Below, one piece after another: positions 1-12,418 of a stretch of 64,000 bases of DNA. The notes beneath the pieces are model-generated. The model had not been told where the DNA came from. It did no database searches and worked only from the letters and a program-made list of their open reading frames with translations. The stretch comes from Acarospora socialis. Its lineage: Eukaryota > Ascomycota > Lecanoromycetes > Acarosporales > Acarosporaceae. The position numbers and the translations under genes were made by a program. The DNA is taken from NCBI GenBank assembly GCA_025617375.2, contig JAMYGW020000012.1:1116001-1180000 (forward strand), read 5' to 3'. Positions within the stretch are counted from its first letter, which is position 1. Each line of letters begins with the position of its first letter.

Positions 1-891
1 CCTCCTCATCGGCACATCCATCGCTACCGTAGCCGTCGCCTGCATTCTCACGCTTGTTGGTGCCACCGGCCTGCTTGCAACTTGGACTGGCGCCTGGCCT
101 GGCGACCCTCCACAGTCAGGGAGTATTGCTTTCTTCCTCCTCCTCGAGCAACTCCCCGGCTGGGTCGTCGGTATCGTACTCGTCATGACTGTCTCCCTTA
201 GCACTGCCGCCTTTGACAGCCTTCAATCCGCCATGGTCTCGACCGGCAGCAACGACCTGTTCCGCAACAAGCTCGGCTTATGGTGGATCCGAGCTGCGGT
301 CGTGCTGGTTATCTTCCCCGTCGTTGTCGTCGCGTTGAAGAGTCCGAGCGTGCTGCAGGTCTACCTCATCTCCGACCTGGTCAGCGCCAGTTCGATCCCC
401 GTGCTCGTCATCGGACTGAGTAATCGCTGCTATTGGTGGCGCGGGTTCGAGGTCGTGGTCGGTGGATTGGGGGGTTTGTTGACCGTTTTCATCTTCGGTA
501 CAATTTATTACGGGAATGCGCAGGATGGTGCGAGTTTGTTGCTGCTGCAAAACGGCCTCTATGCTGAAGACTGGAGCGCTTTTGGTATGTACCATCATCG
601 AACAGTTTCATCATTCAACTTCTCAGCAACGTTCTCTGACCCAACCACGCAGGGGCGTTCGTCGCGGCTCCCGTTGGCGGATTACTCTGGGCGTTAGCTG
701 CCTTTACGCTACGGATTGCTTGTCAATTCATCCTTGCAAAGGCCAGGGGGACAAGGTTCGACGCTCTCGATCGGCCTTTGCGGATGCAATCGTCGATGTT
801 TGTCCGGACGGACACGTCGGATGAGGATGGGGACGGAGATCGTGTGCCCGTTACGAGTGTGGAGCCGCCGGTTAAGGGGCGTTTCTTCTAA
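1..891 (+). CDS. Sodium/solute symporter (SSS family), C-terminal part
   Basis: The frame is open from base 2, so the gene starts outside the window. Exons read 2-584 and 653-891 (GTATGT donor, CAG acceptor; phase kept), giving 273 residues to the TAA. The protein has at least five hydrophobic membrane segments. The stretch STAAFDSLQSAMVSTGSNDL has the small and polar residues typical of a late helix in SSS transporters, and a short hydrophilic cytoplasmic tail follows the last helix. Members of the family move urea, polyamines, proline and similar solutes with Na+ or H+ across the plasma membrane. Fungal urea transporter (Dur3)-like proteins are the closest group I can name, but the substrate cannot be read from this part. 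Confidence 0.75.
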
Positions 892-1099
892 ATTTTCACA
901 TCACCGGGCAAGGTCTTGCTTGTTTGGCGATGTTGATTGGTTCAGGGTAATTTATGTCGACTAAACTGCGATGATTCTGCGTAGATGCTGCACTTGTACA
1001 ATTATCCCTACGAAGTATGTAGTAACGCAGAAAACCCGTATGATACAGCCACAATGGGCTCCTCACGACCTTTAAGGTATATGACGTGCATCATCCCAA

Positions 1100-2065
1100 C
1101 TACCTCTCCTCCGCCAACAGCTTCTCCATCGTCGTCTCCTCCGTCGTGCCCCAAACCAACCACCCCTCCTCCCTCCCTTTCCACAACCTCTTCTGAATAA
1201 CCACATACTCCTTCACGTCCTTCTCCTGCCCGGACCCAGCCACCACCTGGCCCTCCCTAAACCTCGTCAGGCTCTGCCTCGACCGTATCCGCACCACCGC
1301 CTGCCGCAATCCCGCCCCCTCAATCGGCAACCGCGCGGCGCGGTCCGAAACGATGCGCGGAAAGCGTCCGTACTTGTGCAGTGCCCATTCCACTTTCTCG
1401 CCCCGACGGGCGGCGATGCGCGCTCTGAAGCTTTCGTACAGGCCGTCGGCGCAAATGCGGCGGAGGGTCTCGGTGTCGCCTCTGCTCGATCTTTTAGCGT
1501 TGTCTCTCCAGATGCCAGGTCGTGGCAAGTGGTGGTCTTCACTCTGCGAAGGCGGTGTACATCTGTCGATGCAGCGCCACGGCCGTGGGAGCCAGTTTCC
1601 GGCGGCGGAGCTTCAGCCGGGGTTTCGCGATCCATTTCCACGCCATCAGACTATGCATACTGATCAGCGTTCTGCGAGAGACGGGGAAGTGGCGAAAAGC
1701 TAGACGGACCTACCTGCCGAAATCGACCACACGGGCTTTGATGCGGCGCCATTCCATCTTCAGGCGATGGCGCGGTGCGGAGAGGATGGAGGGTTTGTTG
1801 GCGCCGGTGGGCATGATGAAGGTGTCTGCGACAGTTGCATATCAGTACCGGCCGATGAGGGCAAGGGTTCAATTGGGCTACCAGAGAGAAGTCCGAGATC
1901 GGTGGGCAGGTCCATGTTCTGCTTCATTGCGATCTTCATGCTCGGTTGCGGCTGCATACGGGCGTCGTCTGCCATGGGCGCGACTCGGTAGTGGCGGGAT
2001 TGGAAGAGACATCGTGGGGAAAATAGAAAAGTCCGAGAGAGCGGGCGTCGAATATATACAGCCAT
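1100..2065 (-). CDS. Mitochondrial ribosome protein mL45 / Mba1-like (Tim44-like fold)
   Basis: Four exons on the minus strand, 1882-2065, 1714-1825, 1543-1650 and 1100-1481, join in frame to a 261-residue protein. The first true ATG (2065) opens an Arg-rich, acid-free leader (MAVYIRRPLSRTFLFSPRC), as expected for mitochondrial import. A conserved stretch with DLPTDLGLL, then MEWRRIKARVVDF, leads to the Tim44-like domain (FAEGDTETLRRICADGLYESF). The C-terminus, with KDVKEYVVIQKRLWKG, matches fungal mL45/Mba1 proteins. These bind the large mitoribosomal subunit at the tunnel exit and help insert new inner-membrane proteins. An open frame runs 10 codons upstream of the ATG but has no in-frame ATG. 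Confidence 0.85.
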
Positions 2066-2420
2066 GGCTATGGAGACAAGGTAATGGCTATGCACACGTT
2101 GGCTTTCGAGACCTTCAAGCTCGAAAGCCGAAAGTCCAAGCTCTCGGATAAAAGTCGTCGCTGAGAGCCATGCCGCTACGCCAAGACAGTCTAAGCCAAA
2201 TTGGGACTAGCAGGACCCTTTCTCCCATTTCAAGGTCATCGAATCCGGGGAAGACAGGGATCTGCCGTAGCAAACCTGCCTCGCCGCTCTCGCTCTTTCC
2301 CCCCGCACTCCACTCTCCACATCAGCCCATACTCGACTCACACCGCCGGCCAACACATATTCCAGCAATTGACAACCCACCCACCAACCCGGCGACCTCG
2401 CCCTTGCGATGCGGCAATAA

Positions 2421-3569
2421 CGCACGCACCCCCCAGCCCTGGCTTCCCTCAATGCCAGCCCACCATCCTCATCCGCGCCCCCGCTCCCTGACCCCTCCTC
2501 CCCTCCTTCCTCACCACCACCGCCGCCGCCGCCACCACCACCCTTCCCTCCCAAATCCGCCCTCCACCCACGCATCGCCGTCCTGCTCGGCATCCCGCGA
2601 CGCTGGCACATCCCGCTGCTAATCTGCCGCGCGCTGAGCACGTTGCCAGCGGCATGGTGGGGGTTGCGGTGCGCGCTGACGTTTCTAAGGGAACTGTTGC
2701 TGGCGGCCGGGGAGGAGAAAGAGTGGGCGTGGGAGATTGAGAGGCGGTTTAGGGTTACGGAGGTGGCGTTGGCGATTTTGTGGGTAGGTTTTTTGTCCCC
2801 TACGTAGTGGAGCGGGTTTGTGGGGGAGGAAGGAACGTATGGGAGTTAAGCGGGGGAATGGAATTAGGGGTTCAGGGTGGTCGTTTATGGAATGGGGTAG
2901 GGGCTGATACAGTGCAGTGTTCGGCCTCGGCGTACCTGTCTTACTTCTTCACCGACTGCCTCATGGCTCGCTGGTGCGTCCTCTTCCCTTCTCTTCTCTA
3001 TTGTTATTGGCCCTCTCCACAGCCCTCGCCTTCTCCCAAGACCAACCCGAACTAACACCACCCCCGCAACAAGGCTACAAAACTACACCCCCTCCGCAAC
3101 CGTCGTCCGCCTCCTCACGACCAACGCCCTAATCGCCTACATCACCTCCTGGGTCCTCTACCTATCCGGCGCCTCCGAAGACCCCAGACTTTTGCTTCCG
3201 GCTTGGGTCGCCATCGCCACTGTATGTCTCCCCTCTCTTCTCACCCCATCTCCCCTATCCCCTTCCCTCCCCTCTTCCCATCACTCCCCCCACCCTCCCA
3301 AACCCCTCCGCTAACTCTCCCTCCTTGCATCAAACCAGACCCTAACCTTCCTCTACCACCTAACCCACCACACCATCTCCAGCCTCAGCGCCACCGACAT
3401 CAAGCGCGAGACGTCGGCCTCCATCTCCGTCTTTTCCATCGTCTCCTTCGTCAGCATGTCGGCCCTGCTGTTGCAGTTGCATCTGACGCGCGAGAACGAG
3501 CCCGTCGTGCCGGCTTTTGTGTTGGTTAGGAGGGGGTGGGAGGGGGTTATGGGGAGGGGGTGGGGGTAG
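2421..3569 (+). CDS. EOS1: Eos1 family ER membrane protein (N-glycosylation)
   Basis: Exons 2421?-2783, 2918-2973, 3074-3221 and 3339-3569 keep phase and give about 265 residues. The core from about 2565 on (HPRIAVLLGIPRRWHIPLL, then LPAAWWGLRCALTFL, SAYLSYFFTDCLMARW, LIAYITSWVLYLSGASEDPR) is what I know from fungal Eos1 proteins. These are ER membrane proteins needed for normal N-glycosylation and oxidative stress tolerance in yeast. Four or more hydrophobic segments are visible. The N-terminus is variable and holds a run of ten prolines. No in-frame ATG lies between the TAA at 2418 and the core, so the true start is probably in an upstream exon I could not place; 2421 is only the limit of the open frame. 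Confidence 0.8.
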
Positions 3570-4176
3570 GTGCGTAGGTAAGTATGGGGGTCATGGGAGG
3601 AGGTAGGCGTGGGTAGAGGGGTGGATGGAAGATGAGGGTGGAAAGGGCGGGGTGGTGGTAGGTTGTAGATTAGCGCTCTGTTTCTGTTTCTCTGACGGTG
3701 TAACATGGCGTACGATTGTTGTGCTCGAGTTATTTTGTTTCGTTGTTGTACGATACGGGCGGTGTCACGTCTTCATTCATATCGCGAGTGTACGTGGTAG
3801 AGAAAACATCAATCGTATATCTGCCCCTGCTATCTGAACGACATGCTCGAATCTTCACGACCGAGCACGACGGTAACGAACGGCGAGCCCTAGCGGAACC
3901 GAGAAAGTAGCAGTGAAAAGACGAACCCATCTCCCATCCCGAGCAAAAGAGAAAGAAAATCCCGTCCACGTCCACGTCTTCGTCCCGTGCCATCGGAGCC
4001 ATCGGAGCCAATCTATCAAAGGGTATCTATCAACGCCCGTCCCAAGCCATGAACTCGACCATCCGCTGCTACGGGGGCTGGAGGGGGGCAAGAAGGAGGA
4101 AATGATGCGCTTGTCGGTCCGCTTCTATTGGTCCCCTGAGCAGGTCGGGTGAAGGAGGTGTGGCTGGTGAGGTATC
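3570..4176. other. Intergenic, convergent 3' ends of EOS1 and SUI1
   Basis: About 600 bases between two stop codons on opposite strands. Short open frames occur on both strands but none has family similarity or splice support. I see no further gene here. Confidence 0.5.
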
Positions 4177-5024
4177 TTAGAACCCGTGGACCTGAAGAAT
4201 TCGTTAGAACTCGTTGAAATCGCTGATGTCGTTGGCGGTTGTGTACCTTGATGGTCTTGGCGTCAAGTTCCAGCCCTTCCTTCTTGTCGACCAGGAACTC
4301 TTGCACATCCTTGCGCTGATCGCCTTGAAGCTGGATCACCTCGCCCATCTCGGTGTCGTTGACAATGGTGCCATTGCAAGCTGGAACCGAGAAGAGGTAG
4401 CAAGTCAGTGTCGAGTCTCAGGAGATCAAGAGCTTGAGCGTAATAGCGAGTAGGCCTAGGGGCTCATACCGAACTTCTTCTTGATGACCTTGAGGATCTT
4501 CTTCTGATCGAACTTCTTGGGCAGTCCCTGAACAGTAGTCAGGGTCTTACGACCATTGCGTTCTGTGGCATGTGTCGGTCAGTCGCTGTGCGCTTGATGA
4601 TGACCGTCTGCGTAAGCGCCTGGCTTATCGCAAAGCAAGGCCAACGTCTCACAGGGTCGGCACTGAGTGAGAAAGTAAACGTACGTTGAATCCGGATATG
4701 GATGTAGTTCTGAGACTGCTTGGTCTCTCCAGTGTCTTCGTCAGCTTCGGCGAAGGGGTCTGTGAAGGAGGAGGGTTAGCACATGTTATTACCCCACTAG
4801 AGCTGTCATGGCGAGGCGTTGCAACAGTCGAGAATTGGAAGATTCTCGTATCAAAGCCCTGTTCTCGAGACCGATGTTGTTATATCTCAACTGGCTGAAC
4901 ACAATGCCCGACGTTGGTGGTGGCGACGTCAGGGTGAGGTTGAGGGGTGTTGGTGAGGGGCTGTGCGCACGCAACACGAGGGTCCACTCCACTCACCGAA
5001 GGTCTTGAGGTTTTCGATTGACAT
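4177..5024 (-). CDS. SUI1: Translation initiation factor eIF1 (SUI1)
   Basis: Five exons (4997-5024, 4685-4759, 4470-4562, 4247-4380, 4177-4191) rebuild a 114-residue protein starting MSIENLKTFDPFAEADED and ending VHGF. The middle (QQRNGRKTLTTVQGLPKKFD, IVNDTEMGEVIQLQGDQR) is the near-invariant eIF1 domain. eIF1 binds the 40S subunit near the P site, holds the scanning complex open and enforces start-codon choice. The length is normal (108-114 in fungi). The first exon carries only 28 coding bases and the last only 15, with the stop, so simple ORF finders miss both ends. All junctions are GT-AG and keep phase. Confidence 0.95.
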
Positions 5025-5535
5025 AAACTCGTGTGCTTCCTTTCAAACTTGACTAAGTGTCTTGTGAAGATTGATTATTATTTTGGGTTGAAATGCGAAT
5101 TAAGTTGTCGCTTTGAGAGGAGCTGTAGTTGTAGGTTAGATTATGGTGTGTTGAGTGGAGATTTCACAAGGCTGAGGTAGTTGAGTTTCCTTACGAACGT
5201 AGGTAAGTGGGCGGCGATGAATCAGAAGAGTGGGTGGCTCTCTCAGCAAACGACGCTAACTCCTTCCGGACTCTACAGAGGTATGATGAATCTTTACGTG
5301 TGGCCACTGCTGTGCGACCTTTCGTTACGGATTGAGTGAATACCATTCTAGGTAGGTGACAGAATGCTGGATAGATTACAAGAATTCTGAAATCGCGCGA
5401 CTTCTTAAACCCCTGTGGTCGCTCTTTTCTTGTCAGAAAAGCGTGATGGATGTCCCACTCGGAAGAACTTCGTACATACAAGTATACAGGAGGAGATATA
5501 CGTCTCTGCTGCTTGGTTGCACTTCAAGGACGCAT
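5025..5535. other. Intergenic between SUI1 and the Asterix gene
   Basis: About 500 bases holding the SUI1 5' leader/promoter and the 3' end of the next minus-strand gene. A minus frame at 5191-5481 lacks codon or family support. Nothing else was recognised. Confidence 0.5.
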
Positions 5536-6290
5536 TCAGGGCTGTGGTACTGCGGCCGGCGGTTGTGTCCCGGTTGCTGCTTTTCCAGGCGGCGGTGGCA
5601 AGAATAAGGGTAGGTATGCCGGTGAGTAAGTTAGTACGAGTCCCAATAGATGAACTTCCCCAGAGTCCTCAAAGAGATGCTTACGACTATGACTGAGAGT
5701 ACTATTTGACGGTGAGTCAGTACGTCTATGTGGAAAAAACTAAGAGTAACTCGCCGCTCAGTCGAGGCAGAACTTACTGGACATGCCAACCTGAAATAAG
5801 CCTGGAGTGCTAGCCGTTCGTTTCTGCTCCGGCGTCTCTGCCAGCCAGTTCTGTAATGAGAAGATGACGGCAGTCCTGGGACCCGTCAGTCTGTTCGTGG
5901 CCCGGAAAAATGGATGCCTACTCACCAGCCGATCATCCTGACCAACGTACATCAGTAAAGACATCCCAACCTCTCGTGCGACTGACTCACTTATTCCTTG
6001 TGAACATCTTTCGTATGTCAGTCGTTTCGTCTTTGACTCGATCATCTCTCGAGAGTCACTTACGGCAGCCATTGGCAACGAGTTTGACATTGTGCCTTTG
6101 GGAAGCCATTAGCTTCATCCCGTTAAGATCAGTTGCAATCGAAGCCCGCTGACCAGCCATGTCTGAGTCCTTTGCTGACTTTGCAGGAGCGACATAGGGC
6201 ACCACTGTAGATATGATCAGAAGTTTGTTCTCGAACATTGGGGAGATGCATACCTAGATCCTCCCTTCTCGGGTCTTTCTTCGTGGACAT
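5536..6290 (-). CDS. PAT complex subunit Asterix (UPF0139/WDR83OS family)
   Basis: Seven exons (6254-6290, 6154-6204, 6064-6095, 5991-6007, 5926-5937, 5778-5875, 5536-5654) give a 121-residue protein. The start MSTKKDPRREDLVVPYVAP, then TMSNSLPMAAMFTRNKMIGW, SLQNWLAETPEQK and YLPLFLPPPPGK are the conserved blocks of fungal Asterix proteins. Asterix works with CCDC47 in the ER PAT complex, chaperoning membrane proteins during insertion. Three hydrophobic stretches fit its known topology. Exons 4 and 5 are only 17 and 12 bases. Their codons (MFTRNK and MIGW across junctions) are conserved in the family, which is the main reason to believe them. The last intron ends in AAG rather than CAG or TAG. 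Confidence 0.85.
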
Positions 6291-6868
6291 TGTGTGGTTG
6301 GATTGGTACACCTTCTTGGAAACAGAAATCTCTCCAGCTCCACAGAATCTTGATTGTCTTCGAATTATAATCAGAAAGAGTATTCGTTGCCTCAATGTAG
6401 GTAGTAGACCTCTGGCTTTTCTAGTCAGCCACCACAGTTACGGTATGGTACGAGTACAGGTACAAATATCTTATAACTTTACCACTACCTTAGCTTACCT
6501 TAGTTGAGTTTACCCCGGGGGTGACTTGTCATGTTTCGTTAAGTTTAGGCGCAGATCTGGCTGCCGGAGCCCGAGCGGAAAGTCTTAAGGTATGAAGCGT
6601 GAAGCGCAGCCAATCGAAGCTCCATCCTAGTGCGTGATTGTGCCCCCCAGTCCCCCGTCTCTCATCATTCTCGAGCGCCTCTCTTTCACTAGAGATATCT
6701 GATGTCGGACACAAACAGCCCTCCTTTTGCAAGAACTCTTAATGTGACAACACTATTAATACAAGTACTACCGTCTGTACGACATATGCAAAACCATCAA
6801 TATCGAAATTACATCCCTTTCTCATCTGCCAACAACGCTCCGAAGGACACGGTCATGATGTGCTTACG
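6291..6868. other. Divergent promoter region, Asterix gene / MED12
   Basis: Some 580 bases separate the two start codons. No gene is visible. It probably holds both promoters and 5' leaders. Confidence 0.5.
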
Positions 6869-9800
6869 ATGACCACCCATCCCTCCGTGGGGTTATCAAG
6901 GCCTCACACTCGGGCCCCAAGTCGCACCGCTTCCCAGACCCAACTCTCCTTCGGCGGAACACCTTCGAGGCAGGTGCTGATTGACTTGACGGACGTCGCC
7001 CGGCCCAGCAATAATAATGATGGAGAAACTCCCTCGAAGCGGCGGAAGATTGAAAACGACGCACGCACTTTTCGAGCCGGCCTTGGCAATCTCCAGCATG
7101 ATGGAAGTGCGGACAATTTTTGGCAAGCTTCCCGACCGGGAGGAACACCGCAACCTACGGATCAGCAGGGCCAAGCGCACTTCCACAGCCCTAGCGTGCC
7201 TTTGTCCCTGGCCAGGAGCAACGCCATGGAAGACGGGGCGCCAGTGGAACCACAGCCGCTTCCACCCCTACCAATGCGCCCTGGGTCTCTGGCATCCGCA
7301 CGAAGCTATCGGCAGCAGAGGATGACGGTGTACTGCGGGGCATCTCGCAGGGAAGGGGTGCAGGTGAAGCCTTATGTGCTGGACCCTCCACCGTTCGCGC
7401 CACACTTCGAGCGGGATAGTATGTCATATCTCCATAACATCCTGATGGCAAGGTAGTACTAACGGGATGCTGTCCAGAAGTGGCAGATTTCTTCCCCTGG
7501 ATGGGTAATCATCCCGAAGACGTCCTTTCCGAGCATGTCGCGAGCAAGGGCTTCTACGACAAGACGCAGATTTCCCACGAGTCAAACACGGCAAGACCAT
7601 CTCTATATTCCATCTTCAAACACAAGTCTGGATTGCACACCTTATCGACGCTTTTCGTCTCTGCTCTGGAGCAACGGCAAGCTCACGGACGGGTGACGGC
7701 GGGCTCAACCTTTAAGCCGCCACCTCGGGTGACACTGACGGACACGAAGAGGGAAGCGTGGCTCAAAGACTTGGCCAATCCTACCGTTCCGTTGCGTCGG
7801 TTAAGCCGTACGATACCTCACGGCATCAGAGGCAAGGTCCTACTCGATCAATGCCTTAGCAAAGACATCCCCACCACAAGAGCGGTTTGGTTGGCCAAGT
7901 GTGTCGGTGCCAATGAGATACGCGCCTTCAAGAGGAAAGGAACCAGTGGTACGTTTGCGATGGGTGGTGAGGCGAAGTGGGTCAGAGACTGGACGGCGTG
8001 TGTGGAACAATTTATCGACGGAGTTATTGCATCATGTGGAACAACTGACTGGAGGAGTAAAATGACATATGCGTGGGTCACCAACTATTCCTCTTTGTAC
8101 GGCCAGTCAAAACACTGTTACTGACGGCTGTTGGCAGTATACGATTGTCTGCAAATCTATATTCTGAGCACCTATTAGATCGCGAACATTACTTGGACTC
8201 GGTCCTTACATCTTTCGAGAGCGCCAATTTGGACACGATACCCATTTGGACTCTGGTTCTCCAGATTGTCTGGAAGGATCTAGTGGAATATCGCAAGTAC
8301 GGACGGCGTTTGGTGGAAGCATTACTGGAGAAAATCAACACGGTGAGACTCCATGCTTAATCATTATGATTCTGAATGTTGACAAAGTTTGTCAGGCCTT
8401 AAAAAGTGAAGATACAGGGCTCTTTACTCCCATCGTTCAGCGCCTCTCTGTGCTCACAAGCGATCTCCTACAAACGAGTCCTGCCTGCTTCATCATACCA
8501 CGTCGATGGGCAGAGTTTGAGGCTACTCTCAAATCAGTTTTGGAGCCGCAACATCAAAGCTTGATTGCTCGCTTTGAACGATTACGCCAGCGGAATAGAC
8601 ATTTGATTGAGGTGGGAAGGCTTCACAAGTCAGATTTAGGACAGTCTCCACGCGAGCAATTCATTCGTAACCTCGATTGCCTTCGAGCGCCTTTCGATGT
8701 TTCGAAGGTTTCTGAGATGTGCCTGGAAATGGTCCAGAACCATGATACGGCTATCGCGATACTGTTCCAATGGATATCAACACCATATCGAGAAGGCGAT
8801 GCACATGTCTACCTCACCGTACGCCTTTTACGTAAATGGAATAGGCTTGGTTACGATACCGATAAACCCATCTTGAATTACCTAGCGACTACCCGAAACT
8901 CTCCAGGCTTGCGCAAGCATAACCTTTATCAGGTGGTAGTGGAGTTGGTACGCTCGAGACAATTCTCCGTAGGCAAATACTGTCAATGGTTGCTGGCCAG
9001 GGGTGCTTTGAGTGGTTATGGTGGATTGCACAAGGTAAGCGGTTTTACATCTCCATATTGAGTAGTGGAAGCTCAATACATTCAGAATGACCCTTGCGAT
9101 GTTCGATTGTTGGCCGAGCTTCCGCTCTACAGCCTATCGGAGTATAGTGTCAACTTGAGGACAATGCTTCTAAGTGGAGCTTCCTTCTCTGCAGACGATG
9201 AGAGCGCTCTCATTCGCAACGTCAAAGACCAGATCAAGGCTCAGTGTCCGGAACTTTTTGAGCCAGCTACCCAAACAGACCCCAACGTGAAGCGGGTAGA
9301 AAGGATTGAGCTTTGTAGTTTGAGCTGGACCGTAAAGTCTGATATAAGCCGCTGGCTACGTCATGTCGTGGCGTCACGAGTTCAGACCGGGAATCCGTAA
9401 GTCTCCTTCAAAGCCTGACAAAGCATTGAACTGATAAGATGGTAGTGATGCAACAAGCGACTGGAAAGACGTCAGTAGCCCGAAGCAGATGTGGGCCATC
9501 ACGGTGGAGCAACTTTGTTTCGCTAGAGATATCCTCGAAGGATTCCAGGACTTTTCCATACTAGCAGACGTCCTCAGTCTTGCGACTTGCTCGAACAATC
9601 AGGAACTCCTTTCCTCTGTAGCCGACACTGTCAACTATCACTTCGACATTTTCTCGGCAATCGGTGCAGCATCTGATCTGTTTAAGAGGTTAATAGAGCA
9701 GAACAGAGCTGTGACAGCCGGCAGACCTCCAAATAAGGCTTTGCTAGTATCACTCATTGATCTAGGAGCTCACTTCCCTGCCCGATCAGAGACAGTCCAA

Positions 9801-11880
9801 CAGTTGTGTGGACAGCTGGCACTATGCGAACAGAAATCCGCGGTAGCCGCTTGTTCCCCTGTGTCCGACCACATCGCCGAAGCACTCCAATCTGCAGAGT
9901 CAAACTTCACCGACGAATTTGAGCAGCTTCTCACAAGTGGAACGAGCATGGATAAGCAAACGATGGCACGACTCTTCAGCACTGTGATGAAGAGGATCGA
10001 ATATTCTTGGGGGCATTCAGGCGACGAATCCTACAATCTTGGCATACTCTGTTCGCGACTACGAATCTTTGACTCAAAACATTTCGACAGCCTGATGCTT
10101 GTATGGGTGGAGAGTCTTCTACTCTCCACTTCTCGACCAGAGCTACGCCGGGCACTATTGCCGCTGGTCAGCGCGGGCTGTCTAAGTTTGCGAGCTGTCG
10201 TCGTATGCGCAAGAATGCTCATCGAGGGTACCGAACAGAAGGGACCTAGGGATGATGTTGCTCGGGTCATGGTTGATATGTTGGAATTGATAGTTCCATT
10301 ATTTGATTCACGACCTGGTTTCATGACCCAGGTAAGATACAGGCATACCCCAGCGATCAGACTGACAACTAATCGTTGTTTCAAGGCCATTTATCGCTTT
10401 CGTCTCGAGCAACGGCGTTTCTCCATTGCTAGACCAGTTGACACCATCTTCATCATCAGTAAAGCCTTTGAGCTTGGTTCCACGAGTGGAAATGGTGGTG
10501 CGAAACCGAAGCTTGAGTCTCTGCTGACAAGCGGGTCTGTTATGTCCTTGCTGCGGTGCCTTGTGGTTCATCACACAGTGGCCGTCCAAAACGAGTTCTT
10601 TCCGGCAACGAAAACGAGTCCGCAAGCCGCAGCAGTTGCTATCGAACGAGTTATCGACTGTCTCCTTGACCCTAGCTATCGAACCGGTATACCTCGTCCT
10701 TGTCGCTGTCTTATTGAAACTCGCTAATGCCGTCAGGTCTGATCGAGTTGGGTCTAGAACAACAACTCAAAAGACTCATACAAATGGTCGATGAATTTTC
10801 TCTACCTTTTTGTCAACTAAAGATACGACAACTTCTTGCACCGGAGAAGAAGCAAACCTCCCGCAGTGACGACCACGCTCAGGCTAATGTTGGGGCGGCA
10901 CTCTTTGAAGGTGCTAAGACGGCAGTCGACAGCAAAAATATAACGTGGCCGATTCTGCTGTCTGTAATTGACGATGAAATTGCGGGCCACGTGAGTCTTT
11001 CCACTCTTTGCAGATTATCGGTTCATCACTGATCTTGAAACAGATACGTGAGCAGGCGGAAGAGCACTTAGTCTCTTCCATGCTTGCAACAAGCGCTTCA
11101 CAACCACACGATGACGAGCTTCTAGCGCAGAGCAAACTCGCCGGAGAAAAATATCTTTCCATCGTCGAGGCCCTCGCTTATACCATACCTGACAGTGGTA
11201 CACCACGAATCGGGCAAATCCTTGCAGACAAGATGAACGCTCTTGCGCAATCCCTCCAAAACCACCCTCCTCCGACCAACTCTCGCCGTTCCTCACAACT
11301 AACAACCAATAATGACACTCAACAACTCAACTACACCTGCTTCTGGTAAGCACTCCATTCCTCACCAAGCTCTCGCAGGTGCTAAAACCCTCATCGCAGG
11401 CTGGACATCTTCCTCCGCCTCACCCTCCTCCACCACCACCCCAGCAAAACCACCACACCGCCCACCAACCTCCTGTTAACTCTCTCTACCCTCCTTCTCT
11501 CACCCTCCCTCCGCACCAACCCTCCCCTCCTCCAATCTCTCTTCGACACCACCTCGACCCTCATCGACCACCTGCCCCCCACCGCCCGCACCCAATGCAT
11601 CCGCTCCCTCGAATCCAAACAACCCTCCCGCACCGACCCACGCCTTCGATTCCTCTTTGGCTACGGAGCGAGGGCCTCGGACGACGACGCGGCGGGAGGA
11701 GGTGGTGGTGGTAGCGGTGGAGAAGGATCTGCTTTGAGGATCGAGGGGAAAGGAGGTAAAGTGCTAGGCGCATTGAACCTCAAAGCTTGGGAAGTCATTC
11801 AGGATCCGGCGCCGATGGTCGGTGAGAACGATACGTTTTTAAGTCTGGCGCTTTTTCGGGCGAGGAAGGTGGTTGTTTAA
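6869..11880 (+). CDS. MED12: Mediator complex subunit 12 (Srb8)
   Basis: Ten exons (6869-7418, 7478-8072, 8138-8342, 8396-9034, 9086-9396, 9446-10331, 10386-10686, 10737-10990, 11044-11345, 11400-11880) keep phase and encode about 1507 residues. The N-terminal part (FFPWMGNHPEDVLSEHVASK) and the Med12 core (AIRLSANLYSEHLLDREHYL; FCQLKIRQLL) match fungal Srb8. MED12 belongs to the CDK8 kinase module, activates CDK8/cyclin C and represses or tunes RNA polymerase II transcription in the nucleus. The first ~200 residues are Ser/Pro-rich with a basic KRRK patch. The C-terminus has a Gly-rich loop. The intron at 10332-10385 is 54 bases with no in-frame stop, so retention would stay in frame. Confidence 0.9.
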
Positions 11881-12418
11881 GGAGAATGGGGTTTGGGGTT
11901 TGGGTTCGGGTTGAGTTATTTAGGGGGTGATGTTGATGTGTTGGTAAAGCATCGGGATTGGGATCAGCATCGGTATGCGTATCTTTTAGCGACGGGGTTT
12001 CTCTTTTAGCGATGGCGTTTGGGATGGGGACGGCGGGATACCATTTCTACTGTATTTGATTTTCGATATCATTTAGCGGCTTGCGTTGCCTTTGGATATG
12101 GTAGTTCGGTCGGACATGAAGCAAGGCTTACTTCCATCCCATCTATTCCTATGCTGTGCCCCAAACTCATGCTACTATCCATTCCCAATCTCTATCTCCA
12201 CTCGTCTCATCCTCCATCTCCCACCCAAACATAGCCATACTACAACACATACGCACCGTATCTCAGTTCCGCAAACTACCGGACCATCTACTCGTCATGT
12301 CGATAAGCTAGCATACCTTCCAGTCCTCCAAGTTCTCTTCTCAGGGATTTCACATTCTCTAGTTCGCTTGGAGACCACCGCCGTTGACCCGTGTCGGCGT
12401 CAGGTTCAGATCTACTTT
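11881..12418. other. Intergenic, MED12 downstream
   Basis: About 540 bases after the MED12 stop. Short open frames on the plus strand have no support. Nothing was recognised. Confidence 0.45.

Noticed and set aside
3855-4091. Minus frame after SUI1 as a gene
   Set aside because: Trp/Arg-heavy text typical of chance antisense frames; lies in a convergent 3' region.
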